Positions 1 to 6,287 of a DNA stretch of 39,331 bases are shown in pieces. Both the position numbers and the translations under genes were made by a program. The notes beneath the pieces are model-generated. The model was not told the DNA's origin and made no database searches. It was given only the letters and a program-made list of their open reading frames with translations. The first letter of the stretch is position 1. Each line of letters starts with the position of its first letter. Origin of the DNA: Haloferax prahovense DSM 18310 (GTDB taxonomy: Archaea > Halobacteriota > Halobacteria > Halobacteriales > Haloferacaceae); contig NZ_AOLG01000056.1 in assembly GCF_000336815.1 (NCBI RefSeq), forward strand, positions 181,586 to 220,916, read 5' to 3'.

Positions 1-21
1 AGAGATGTGTATAAGAGACAG
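1..21. other. Tn5/Nextera adapter remnant, left end
   Basis: The 19-bp transposase mosaic end AGATGTGTATAAGAGACAG is at 3-21, preceded by AG as expected for the older Epicentre-style Nextera adapter. It is library-construction sequence, not organism DNA. Genomic sequence starts at about 22. Confidence 0.97.
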
Positions 22-637
22 GTATCGGCGCGGCCACACAGCGCATGCCCTTGACGCGCTCTTCGTCGTCGTACGAGTAGCCGCGCTCGCGGACCTGCTC
101 CAGCACGTCGAACAGCTCCTCGCGGTCCGTGATAGAGCGGTCCGTCACCGCCTCTAACCCGTGGCGGTCGAGGATTCGCTCGACTTCCTCCCGCGGCCGG
201 TTCGCCATGATAGACTTTCCGAGGGCCGTCGTCTGCAGGGGGACACGCATCCCCGAATGGGTGTCTAGCCGGACGGCGTCGGGGCCCCGCGACCGGTACA
301 GGAAGACGCCGACACCGTGTTCCTCTATCATCAGGTTCGCGTGCTCGCCGGTCACCTGCGCGAGTTCGTTTATTTCGGGACGGGCGATTTTGAACACCTT
401 CTGGCGGGACCGCGCGTGAGCGCCCAACTGGAGGAACCGCGTGCTGACGTAGTACGTGTCGCCCTCCTTGACGAGGTACTCCTGTTGCTCCAGGGTCCGC
501 AGGTGGTCGTGAATCGTGCTGGTCGGCTTATCGAGCCGCTTGGCTACCTCCGAGACGCCCGCCCCGTCGAGTTCCCGCAGGAGGTCGACGAGTTCGAGCG
601 AGATTTTGACCGCGTTGACCGGAACGTCCTTCGCCAT
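22..637 (-). CDS. IclR-family transcriptional regulator (3' end cut by contig end)
   Basis: This gene is read from the reverse complement starting at ATG 637 (MAKDVPVNAVKISLELVDLL) and stays open for 205 codons into the adapter, so the C-terminus is missing. The first 65 or so residues form a winged helix-turn-helix with the IclR-type recognition stretch KPTSTIHDHLRTLEQQEYL. The rest is the IclR effector-binding domain, with TTALGKSIMA and, at the cut end, GMRCVAAPI, which matches GLRCVSAPV in the second IclR protein (8751-9524). IclR regulators in haloarchaea often control sugar catabolism, and this one sits downstream of a rhamnonate-dehydratase-like operon on the same strand. The 215-bp upstream region has a 41-bp palindrome (725-765) and a TTTCCG-N7-CGGAAA palindrome (670-688), both candidate operators. 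Its ligand cannot be read from the sequence. Confidence 0.93.
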
Positions 638-669
638 AGTTGGTTATGAATCCTCATCCCTGAAATGTC

Positions 670-688
670 TTTCCGCTATGGCCGGAAA
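670..688. promoter_or_regulatory. Palindrome TTTCCG-N7-CGGAAA upstream of the first IclR gene
   Basis: Six-bp perfect arms are separated by 7 bp, 33 bp upstream of the IclR start. Read on the minus strand the centre is GCCATAG. Three more sites with the same arms and spacing lie at 5764-5782, 5918-5936 and 6232-6250. Its position next to a possible TATA element (CTATTTCC on the minus strand) suggests an autoregulatory operator, but this is inferred. Confidence 0.5.
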
Positions 689-724
689 TAGCGTAGCCGT
701 TACGAGCGACGAGCCGATGTGAGG

Positions 725-765
725 AATATCTGAATTATCTGAATCATTTAGATAATTCAGATATT
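725..765. promoter_or_regulatory. 41-bp AT-rich palindrome made of four 9-bp half-sites
   Basis: Two tandem copies of TATCTGAAT (727-735, 736-744) face ATTTAGATA (746-754) and ATTCAGATA (755-763) around a single C at 745. The arms are 20 bp with one mismatch, which would be a G-U pair in RNA. It lies 88 bp upstream of the IclR start and 88 bp downstream of the monooxygenase stop, both on the minus strand. It could be a double-dimer operator or a transcript-end hairpin. The tandem half-sites favour a protein-binding role. Confidence 0.6.
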
Positions 766-852
766 GTGGGTAGTCAGGTAGACGTATGACGCGAGGGTGG
801 CAAAAAGAAAACGAGTGCCCGAGGGAGACGCGAGCGCGACCCGCGGGGCGTC

Positions 853-1881
853 TCAGCTGAACTGCGGGATGACTTCGTCCGCGAACAGCTCCATCCCGTC
901 GGTGTCGGGGAAGTCGATGAACCAGCCTTGGAACTTCGTCACGCCCGCGTCGATGCGGCGCTCGATGGCCTCCGCGCACTCCTCTGGCGTTCCCATGATG
1001 AAGTACTCCCGAGCGTCTTCCTCGGTCACGATGGGCGCTTGGTCCTGATACTCCGCTTCGAACTGGATGGGCGTCATCAGGTCGAGCAGGCGGTCGAACT
1101 TCTCCTCGTCGCGGGTGCAGATGACGTGGCCGTCCCACGAGTACTCGATTTCGTCGGGGTCGCGGCCGACGGTCTCGCAGTGGTCTTCGATGACGCCGAT
1201 TTTGTGTTCGAGCGTCTCCACGTCGCCGTTGAACACGTCGGTGTTCCACACGTCGGCGTGCTTGGCGACGAGTTTGAGCGTGACCTCCTCACCCTGCCCG
1301 CCGACGAGGATGGGCGGGTGGGGGTCCTGTACGGGCCCGGGGACACAGTAGGCGTCCTCGATCTGGTAGTGCTTCCCGTCGAAGCTCGCGCCGTCGGTCC
1401 CGGCGGCCCACATGCGCTTCATGAGGCGGATGGACTCGTCGAGCCGCATCAGGCGCTCGAAGCCGTCGCGGTACTCCCAACCGTAGGCGTCGTACTCCGG
1501 CTCGTGCCAGCCCGCGCCGAGGCCAAGTTCCAGCCGCCCGTCGGAAATCACGTCGAGCGTGGCCGCCATCTTGGCGACGAGCGCCGGGTTGCGGTAGTCG
1601 TTACAGAGGACGAGCGAGCCGAGGTTGATGTCCTCGGTGAAACCGGCGATGGCCGACAGCAGCGTCCAGCACTCGTACTCGGCGTGGTCGCGGCCCAACA
1701 GCAGGTGGTCGGGTGCCCACACCGCGTCGAAGCCGAGTTCCTCCGCCTTCTGGACGCCCATCTTGGTCGTCTCCCAGTCGAGCGCCTCGTACTCCGGGGT
1801 GTCGCGGTGCGTCGGCTCGGTCCCCTCGTCGGGCGCGCCGGCGAAGACGGGGACGTTGTACTCGAAGCTGATGTCAGACAT
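853..1881 (-). CDS. LLM-class flavin-dependent oxidoreductase (luciferase-like, F420- or FMN-dependent)
   Basis: This 342-residue protein has the luciferase-like monooxygenase TIM-barrel pattern. It has an N-terminal AEELGFDAVWAPDH segment, LGSLVLCNDYRNPALVAKMAATLDVISDGR in the middle, the GLGAGWHEPEYDAYG loop typical of the family, and PPILVGGQGEEVTLKLVAKHADVWN towards the C-terminus. Members oxidise or reduce organic substrates with reduced flavin or coenzyme F420; haloarchaea make F420. The start codon lies 2 bp after the stop of the upstream dehydratase gene (1884-3089), so the two are almost certainly cotranscribed and coupled. The substrate is unknown. Its place next to a rhamnonate-dehydratase-like gene suggests a step on a deoxy-keto sugar acid, but that is only inferred from position. 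Confidence 0.9.
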   Translation of the reverse strand: MSDISFEYNVPVFAGAPDEGTEPTHRDTPEYEALDWETTKMGVQKAEELGFDAVWAPDHLLLGRDHAEYECWTLLSAIAGFTEDINLGSLVLCNDYRNPALVAKMAATLDVISDGRLELGLGAGWHEPEYDAYGWEYRDGFERLMRLDESIRLMKRMWAAGTDGASFDGKHYQIEDAYCVPGPVQDPHPPILVGGQGEEVTLKLVAKHADVWNTDVFNGDVETLEHKIGVIEDHCETVGRDPDEIEYSWDGHVICTRDEEKFDRLLDLMTPIQFEAEYQDQAPIVTEEDAREYFIMGTPEECAEAIERRIDAGVTKFQGWFIDFPDTDGMELFADEVIPQFS

Positions 1882-1883
1882 CG

Positions 1884-3089
1884 TTACTCGATGGCGAAGT
1901 GTTCGAGCGCTTCGCGGTTCAGTTGGGTGCTGACACCGGGTTCGTCAGGGAGCGGAATCGACCCGTTTTCGGGCGACGGCGGGTTCTGGAAGATGGCGTC
2001 GGCGTAGGTCGACTCGCGTTTCTCCTGACGCTCCTCGAACCACTCGGGGGTCGGGAAGTACTCCGCCATCGGCATGTTCGTGTGCCCGGCGATGGCGTGG
2101 AGCGTCGGGTTCGTACCGGCGTGCGGGATGACGGGCACGTCGTGGACTTCGGCCATGTCGGCGACTTTCTGCAGTTCCGTGATGCCGCCGACGCGACCCA
2201 CGTCGGGCTGGAGGATGTCGACCGCGCCCTCCTCGAGGAGGTCCTCGTGGCCCCAGCGGGTGAACTCGTGCTCGCCGCCGGAAATCGGCATCGGCGCGGC
2301 CTCGCGGACCTCGGCGTAGCCGGAGATGTCGTCGGCGATGACCGGCTCCTCGACCCACGCCATATCGTACTTACCGAGACGCTGGGTCATCTCCTTAGCG
2401 TACTTGACCGACCAGCCCATGTAGGCGTCGCCCGCGATTTCGATTTCGTCGCCGACGGCGTCGCGGACGGTCGCGACGATTTCCTCGTTCTTCTTCATGC
2501 CCGCGCGGCCGTCCTCGGGGCCGTGGAGGAAGCGGAGCTTCATCGCGTCGAATCCTTCCTCGACGTACTGGATTGCCTCGCGCTCGAGTTTCTCCATGTC
2601 GACGGGGTGGAGGTTCGACGCGTAGGCGGGAATCTCGTCTTTGGTGGGGCCGCCGAGCAGTTCGTACACCGGCTTGCCGGCGTCCTTCCCGGCGATGTCC
2701 CACAGCGCCTGGTCGACCGCGCTGATGGCCATGACCGCGACCCCCTTCCGGCCGAACGGGAGCGTGGCGCGGTACATCTGTTCCCAGAGCAGTTCGCGCT
2801 GCATCGGGTCCTCGCCGACGACGATTTTCGAGAGCGTCTCCTCGACGACGGTGGCGATGGCACCGGTTCCCCAGTTGCCGACGCCGACGCCGGTGATGCC
2901 CGCGTCCGTCTCGACCTCGACGACCACGTCACCCACGGGGCCCATCCACTTGCGGCGGGCCTGCGGGTTCTCGCCGTCGACGTTGCGGTACTCGTCGTAC
3001 TTGGACATGATGGTGACGAGCGGGAATTCGATGAACTCGCCCCACGACTCGTTACTGATTTTCGTCGCTGAGATGTCTGTAATCTCCAT
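1884..3089 (-). CDS. Enolase-superfamily acid-sugar dehydratase, L-rhamnonate dehydratase-like
   Basis: A 401-residue member of the mandelate racemase/muconate lactonizing enzyme group. The capping domain is followed by a barrel with metal ligands that can be placed at D221 (IAGDAYMGW), E247 (WVEEP) and E273 (GGEHEFTRWG), and a His-Asp dyad at H323 (VIPHAG) and D296 (ILQPDVGRVGG). GPEDGRAGM, GEHEFTR and DILQPDV resemble motifs of L-rhamnonate dehydratase (RhmD), as does the lack of a catalytic KxK pair (here K184-L-R186). RhmD removes water from L-rhamnonate to give 2-keto-3-deoxy-L-rhamnonate. Neighbouring mutarotase, dehydrogenase and lactonase genes fit this assignment. A minus-strand TATA-like element at 3128-3135 precedes the ATG. 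Other 6-deoxy or C5/C6 acid sugars remain possible. Confidence 0.85.
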   Translation of the reverse strand: MEITDISATKISNESWGEFIEFPLVTIMSKYDEYRNVDGENPQARRKWMGPVGDVVVEVETDAGITGVGVGNWGTGAIATVVEETLSKIVVGEDPMQRELLWEQMYRATLPFGRKGVAVMAISAVDQALWDIAGKDAGKPVYELLGGPTKDEIPAYASNLHPVDMEKLEREAIQYVEEGFDAMKLRFLHGPEDGRAGMKKNEEIVATVRDAVGDEIEIAGDAYMGWSVKYAKEMTQRLGKYDMAWVEEPVIADDISGYAEVREAAPMPISGGEHEFTRWGHEDLLEEGAVDILQPDVGRVGGITELQKVADMAEVHDVPVIPHAGTNPTLHAIAGHTNMPMAEYFPTPEWFEERQEKRESTYADAIFQNPPSPENGSIPLPDEPGVSTQLNREALEHFAIE

Positions 3090-3276
3090 GATTTGTTTGG
3101 TACGACTTCACATCCAATCGGCACGGGTAAAATAGTTTCTGTCGTTGGGCGACCTGTGGCCCGGAGAGGCCGCTGGTTCGTCGGTCGGTCGGCCCGCCGT
3201 CAGTCGGTCGGTGAGACTCGAATCGGTCGGTGACGCGGCGGCGCCGCCTCGGTGGGGTGCCTGCTGTCGTGTCGCT
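3090..3276. other. Intergenic region with GGTC-type low-complexity repeats and a GC palindrome
   Basis: This 187-bp gap holds the dehydratase promoter at its left end. From about 3175 to 3225 it has repeated GTCGGTCGGT-type tetranucleotide runs, then a 12-bp perfect palindrome GGCGGCGCCGCC near 3236-3247, just downstream of the alcohol dehydrogenase stop. It probably contains the 3' untranslated end of that gene. Similar GACCGACC runs lie just downstream of the genes ending at 6288 and 13817. Confidence 0.45.
3128..3135 (-). promoter_or_regulatory. TATA-like promoter of the dehydratase/LLM operon
   Basis: On the minus strand the sequence reads CTATTTTAC, centred about 43 bp upstream of the ATG at 3089. 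An archaeal start about 25 bp downstream would give a short leader of 15-20 nt. Confidence 0.45.
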
Positions 3277-4311
3277 TCAGCCGTCGAACTGGAAGACCGG
3301 CTTGCAGGTCTCCGAGTCGAGGAACGCCTCGAACGCCTCGGCCGGGTCGTCGACGCTGTAGGAGGTGTCGATAATCTTGTCGACCGCGATTTCACCGCGC
3401 TCCATCAGGCGAAGCGCCTGCTCGAAGTTGGTCCACGTCGAGCCGTAGGAGGTGTTGATGTCGACTTCGCCGCGGACGGTCGACGTGAGGCTGAGTTCGC
3501 TCGGGGAGTTCGGGATGCCGACGACGACGATTTGGCCGCCCTTACGGACCACGTCGTTCCCGGAGACGACGCCGCTGTGGTGGCCCGTCGCGTCGAAGAC
3601 CACGTCGAAGCCGATGCCGTCGGTCTGGCTCTCGACCCGCTCGTCGAGGCCGCCTTCCTCCTGGAGGTTCACCGTGTCGATGCCGAGGTCTTCGAGCAGC
3701 GGGAGGCGATACGCCGCGTCCTGTCCGAGCCCGGAGACGACGACGTTCGCGCCGAGGGAGTCGGCGACGGCGGCGACGAGCATGCCGATGGGGCCCGGCC
3801 CCTCGACGAGGACGTTGTCGCCGGGCGTCGTCACCGACTGGTCGAGGACCGCGCGCGTGGCGATGCTCGTCGGCTCGGTGATGGCGGCGTGCCGGAGGGG
3901 AACGCCCTCGGGCACCGCGTGGACGTGCTCGGGCGTGACGGTGACGTACTCCGTGTACGCGCCGTCGCGGTGCATGCCCGTAATAGAGAAATTCTGGCAG
4001 ACGTTGGGCTGGCCGTTCTGACACTGGAAACAGTGGCCGCAGTCGTGAATCGGCTCCTCGACGACCTTGTCGCCGACCTCGAACGTCTCGACGTTCTCAC
4101 CGACTTCCGTGACCGTCCCGGAGTACTCGTGGCCCATGATACGCGGGATGGGAATCCACTCGTAGCCGCCGTCGTACTTGTAGGCGTGGGCGTCACTGCC
4201 GCAGAGGCCCGCCGTGTGGACCTTGATGAGCAGTTCGTCTGCACTGGGGGTGGGGACCTCTCGCTCCTGTGTCTCTACCGAGCGCGGCCCGGTCTGAATA
4301 ATGGCTTTCAT
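3277..4311 (-). CDS. Zinc-dependent medium-chain alcohol/sugar dehydrogenase
   Basis: This 344-residue MDR protein has a GroES-like N-terminal domain with catalytic zinc ligands C37 and H61-E62 (GHEYSG) and a four-cysteine structural zinc lobe (C91, C94, C97, C105 in DCGHCFQCQNGQPNVC). Its Rossmann domain contains GPGPIG at 171-176. The order resembles threonine dehydrogenase/sorbitol dehydrogenase-type enzymes. The second beta-strand ends VVVSGLGQ without an acidic residue, which may mean NADP is preferred. Beside a mutarotase, a lactonase candidate and a rhamnonate dehydratase-like enzyme, it is a good candidate for the sugar 1-dehydrogenase, though oxidation of a later intermediate cannot be excluded. 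ATG 4311 was chosen because the conserved start MKAIIQTGP begins there; an open frame continues upstream to 4476 through a hairpin region. Confidence 0.9.
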   Translation of the reverse strand: MKAIIQTGPRSVETQEREVPTPSADELLIKVHTAGLCGSDAHAYKYDGGYEWIPIPRIMGHEYSGTVTEVGENVETFEVGDKVVEEPIHDCGHCFQCQNGQPNVCQNFSITGMHRDGAYTEYVTVTPEHVHAVPEGVPLRHAAITEPTSIATRAVLDQSVTTPGDNVLVEGPGPIGMLVAAVADSLGANVVVSGLGQDAAYRLPLLEDLGIDTVNLQEEGGLDERVESQTDGIGFDVVFDATGHHSGVVSGNDVVRKGGQIVVVGIPNSPSELSLTSTVRGEVDINTSYGSTWTNFEQALRLMERGEIAVDKIIDTSYSVDDPAEAFEAFLDSETCKPVFQFDG

Positions 4312-4400
4312 AGTTGCGAATAACCGTGTGGGTTCGTCTCGTTTACACCATGTGAACACACCGATTAATATGTTTGGGTGCGGGCGGAGAATTTCGGTGA

Positions 4401-4466
4401 TAGCGCGGCTGAAGCCGCGGCTACACGGGGCGAGCTGTCGGCTATATCCGGCGACACGCCCCGTGT
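4401..4466. promoter_or_regulatory. Two adjacent strong stem-loops between lactonase and dehydrogenase genes
   Basis: The first stem is GCGGC (4405-4409) with GCCGC (4414-4418) around TGAA, extended by TAGC (4401-4404) with GCTA (4420-4423). The second is ACACGGGGCG (4423-4432) with CGCCCCGTGT (4457-4466), ten perfect base pairs, continued by TGTCG (4436-4440) with CGACA (4452-4456) after a 3-nt bulge. They lie in the 183-bp gap after the amidohydrolase stop and before the dehydrogenase start, both on the minus strand. They may form a terminator/processing site or a 5'-leader structure. They could also be the remnant of a small repeat element. Confidence 0.55.
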
Positions 4467-4494
4467 CCGCCAGCACGAACCATAAGACGGCGGC

Positions 4495-5364
4495 TCACCC
4501 GAGGTCGACGTGCCGCCGGAACGACTTCCCGGTCAGCCACGACCGGTCGGCCTCCGACAGCGAGTCGACCTGCTTGAGCCAGTTACACGCCTCGGCGTAG
4601 CTGGCAACGTCGCTGACGTTGGGGTAGTCCGAGCCCCAGACGACCCGCTCGCGCCCGAAGGTGTCGAGGAGCCATCGGACGTGGTCATGCATGTCGGCGT
4701 AGGGGAACGCCGAGTCCGACATGTGGACGATTTCCGAGACCTTCACCGCGACCGAGTCGTGTTCCGCGAGGTCGGCGAACCGGCTGAACGTGCCCTCGTC
4801 GGTGGGCGTCTCGGGACCGGCGTGAGCGAAGTGGTCGAACAGGTAAGTGAGTTCGGGATACGCCTCGACGAGTTCGAGCGCCTGGTCGAGTTGGCCGTGG
4901 TCGCAGAGAATCTGGACGGCGGCGTCGTGTTCGACCGCGGCCTCCCAAAAGGCGGTCTCCTCGATGCTCTCTCGGAGCCACGTTACGCTCGGGTCGAACG
5001 TCTCCCACATCCGGTCGTACGGGCAGGCCGCGCCGAGTCGGAAGCCGAGGACGCCGTCGGTCTCCATGCAGCGGTCGAGGCGCTCGACGGCGTCGTCGGC
5101 GAACGGGTCGAGCATCACGATGCCGTGGAGTCGCTCGTACTCGGCGGCGACCCGTCGGGTGTACCAGTTGTCCGTCCAGTCGCAGATAGGGTAGCCCACG
5201 ACGACCGCCTCGTCCACGCCGTTTCGGTCCATGTCGGCGAGCAGGCGCTCGGCGGGGTAGACGGTGTGCACGTCGAAGCTGTCCACGAGGTCCAAGATGG
5301 GGCCGTTGGTCCACGGGTGCTCCGGGCTCGCGGCTCCCCACGCGTGGGTGTGGGTATCTATCAT
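4495..5364 (-). CDS. Amidohydrolase-2 family hydrolase, candidate sugar-acid lactonase
   Basis: A 289-residue metal-dependent hydrolase of the amidohydrolase 2 family. The N-terminal HxH metal motif is H5-T-H7 in MIDTHTHAWG. Further metal and catalytic positions are suggested by YLFDHFAHAG in the middle and VWGSDYPNVSD near the C-terminus, where the Asp is the expected last ligand. L-fucono- and L-rhamnono-lactonases of oxidative sugar pathways belong to this family, and it is followed downstream on the same strand by the dehydrogenase and the rhamnonate dehydratase-like gene. The role proposed is opening of the aldonolactone made by the dehydrogenase. It is divergent from the mutarotase gene, with which it shares a 79-bp regulatory gap. 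A decarboxylase or other hydrolase of the same family is possible. Confidence 0.82.
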   Translation of the reverse strand: MIDTHTHAWGAASPEHPWTNGPILDLVDSFDVHTVYPAERLLADMDRNGVDEAVVVGYPICDWTDNWYTRRVAAEYERLHGIVMLDPFADDAVERLDRCMETDGVLGFRLGAACPYDRMWETFDPSVTWLRESIEETAFWEAAVEHDAAVQILCDHGQLDQALELVEAYPELTYLFDHFAHAGPETPTDEGTFSRFADLAEHDSVAVKVSEIVHMSDSAFPYADMHDHVRWLLDTFGRERVVWGSDYPNVSDVASYAEACNWLKQVDSLSEADRSWLTGKSFRRHVDLG

Positions 5365-5443
5365 TACAGTCGATGACGGGCGACCCCGTACTAAATCTTA
5401 CCCGCCGAAGAGCTAAGACGGGTGCCGTCGAATCGGGGGTCGT
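5365..5443. promoter_or_regulatory. Divergent promoter region, lactonase / mutarotase
   Basis: This 79-bp gap separates the two start codons. On the minus strand AGATTTAGTACGG (about 5387-5399) gives a TATA-like element roughly 27 bp from the lactonase start. On the plus strand GAGCTAAGACG is the only weak TATA candidate for the mutarotase. The palindromic arms ACCCG (near 5400) and CGGGT (near 5419) flank the middle. Confidence 0.4.
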
Positions 5444-5746
5444 ATGGCGCGAATCGCGTTCCACCTTGAGATAAAGGACGGCAAGCGAGAGGAGTACCGA
5501 ACGAAACACGAGAACGTCCCCGAGGCGCTCGAATCCGCCTATCTGGACTCCGACGCCGGGCTACAGACCTACAGCGTCTTCGAGAAGGACGGCCACGTCT
5601 TCGGCTTCATGGAGGTCGACGACCCAGAGGCCATCCAAGAGGTAATGGACAACAGCGAGGCGCAAGCCGACTGGGCAGAGGTCATGAGCGGCATCACTGT
5701 CGAGACCGACGACAGTTGGATGGACGAAGTCTACCGGATGATCTGA
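5444..5746 (+). CDS. rhaM: L-rhamnose mutarotase family protein (RhaM-like)
   Basis: At 100 residues it matches the RhaM family (about 104 residues in bacteria). The catalytic histidine of the family aligns with H22 (YRTKHENVPEALE), and the C-terminal half keeps the aromatic positions, including W77 in QADWAEVM and W92. RhaM interconverts the alpha and beta anomers of L-rhamnose and speeds sugar entry into oxidation. It is a dimeric ferredoxin-like fold protein acting in the cytoplasm. It is the clearest marker that the surrounding dehydrogenase, lactonase and dehydratase handle L-rhamnose or a closely related 6-deoxy sugar. The ATG follows the divergent promoter region directly and no better start exists. 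Confidence 0.88.
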   Translation: MARIAFHLEIKDGKREEYRTKHENVPEALESAYLDSDAGLQTYSVFEKDGHVFGFMEVDDPEAIQEVMDNSEAQADWAEVMSGITVETDDSWMDEVYRMI

Positions 5747-5909
5747 CGCTCGAAGAAGACAGTTGTCCGGCCATGGCGGAGCGCCCGCCATCCGCAACGA
5801 ATTTCTCACCGAGAATAGTACTGGACGAATTACCCCAAAGTCGAATTTACCCCGGAGTAGCGGCGCACAAATGGCCGTCTCCCGGAATAACCGTTCGCTC
5901 CGGTCCTTC

Positions 5910-5936
5910 CGGATACGTATCCGCCACTGGCGGAAA
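5910..5936. promoter_or_regulatory. Triple half-site palindrome cluster
   Basis: Three half-sites follow one another: CGGATA (5910-5915), TATCCG (5918-5923) and CGGAAA (5931-5936). The first two form a perfect 14-bp palindrome; the last two form TATCCG-N7-CGGAAA. This matches the arm sequence and spacing of the site at 670-688 next to the first IclR gene. Confidence 0.45.
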
Positions 5937-6230
5937 CCCGGTGAGGCTCGAATCGACCGTGGAGCGTCACCCGCTAACCGAGTGGTACGACGGCTCGATG
6001 TACGCGATTGCCGTCCAAACGGGTTGCACGCCCCTAATCATTACTACCATAGAATTGTAATTTGGAATTATTTCTATGCGGAGTGTCACGGATATATCCT
6101 GGAGTACAGATTCGACCGGCCAGACGAGAAGACCACTGCGGGAGAGAGCAATAGAAAACCCGATACTGCACTATTTGGGCCTCTATCCTCGATATACGTC
6201 CGATTCAGCTCGATCCCCGGCGCCAGAAAC

Positions 6231-6251
6231 TCTTCCGGCCATGCCGGAAGA
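6231..6251. promoter_or_regulatory. Perfect 9-bp inverted repeat downstream of the Gfo/Idh gene
   Basis: TCTTCCGGC (6231-6239), CAT, GCCGGAAGA (6243-6251). As RNA it would be a strong hairpin 37 nt past the Gfo/Idh stop, fitting a transcript end. As DNA it is the best-formed member of the TCCG-N7-CGGA family. Confidence 0.5.
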
Positions 6252-6287
6252 CTGTCCGGCGTGAGCGACTGACCGACCGACCGCGGC

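Larger units (their letters stand above)
5747..6287. promoter_or_regulatory. 541-bp non-coding region with clustered TCCG/CGGA palindromes
   Basis: The region lies between the convergent mutarotase and Gfo/Idh genes. Reading frames across it lack the acidic composition of the neighbours, so no gene is called. It holds three palindromes of the form TCCG-N7-CGGA (5764-5782, 5918-5936, 6232-6250), a perfect 14-bp palindrome CGGATACGTATCCG (5910-5923) and an AT-rich inverted repeat CATAGAA (6048-6054) / TTCTATG (6072-6078). Such density is unusual for a convergent gap. It may hold an unannotated RNA gene, a bound protein array, or a promoter left behind after gene loss. Confidence 0.45.

Noticed and set aside
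928-2007. Long plus-strand open frame opposite the monooxygenase and dehydratase
   Set aside because: Antisense shadow typical of GC-rich DNA; the minus-strand proteins have clear family motifs.
3175-3225. GTCGGTCGGT repeats as a possible CRISPR or satellite array
   Set aside because: Short tetranucleotide runs without unit length or spacers; similar low-complexity DNA follows other stop codons in the window.
5763-6272. Plus-strand open frame of 169 codons in the mutarotase-Gfo gap
   Set aside because: Basic, Arg/Ser/His-rich composition with no acidic bias, and it runs through several palindromes; not like any neighbouring protein.
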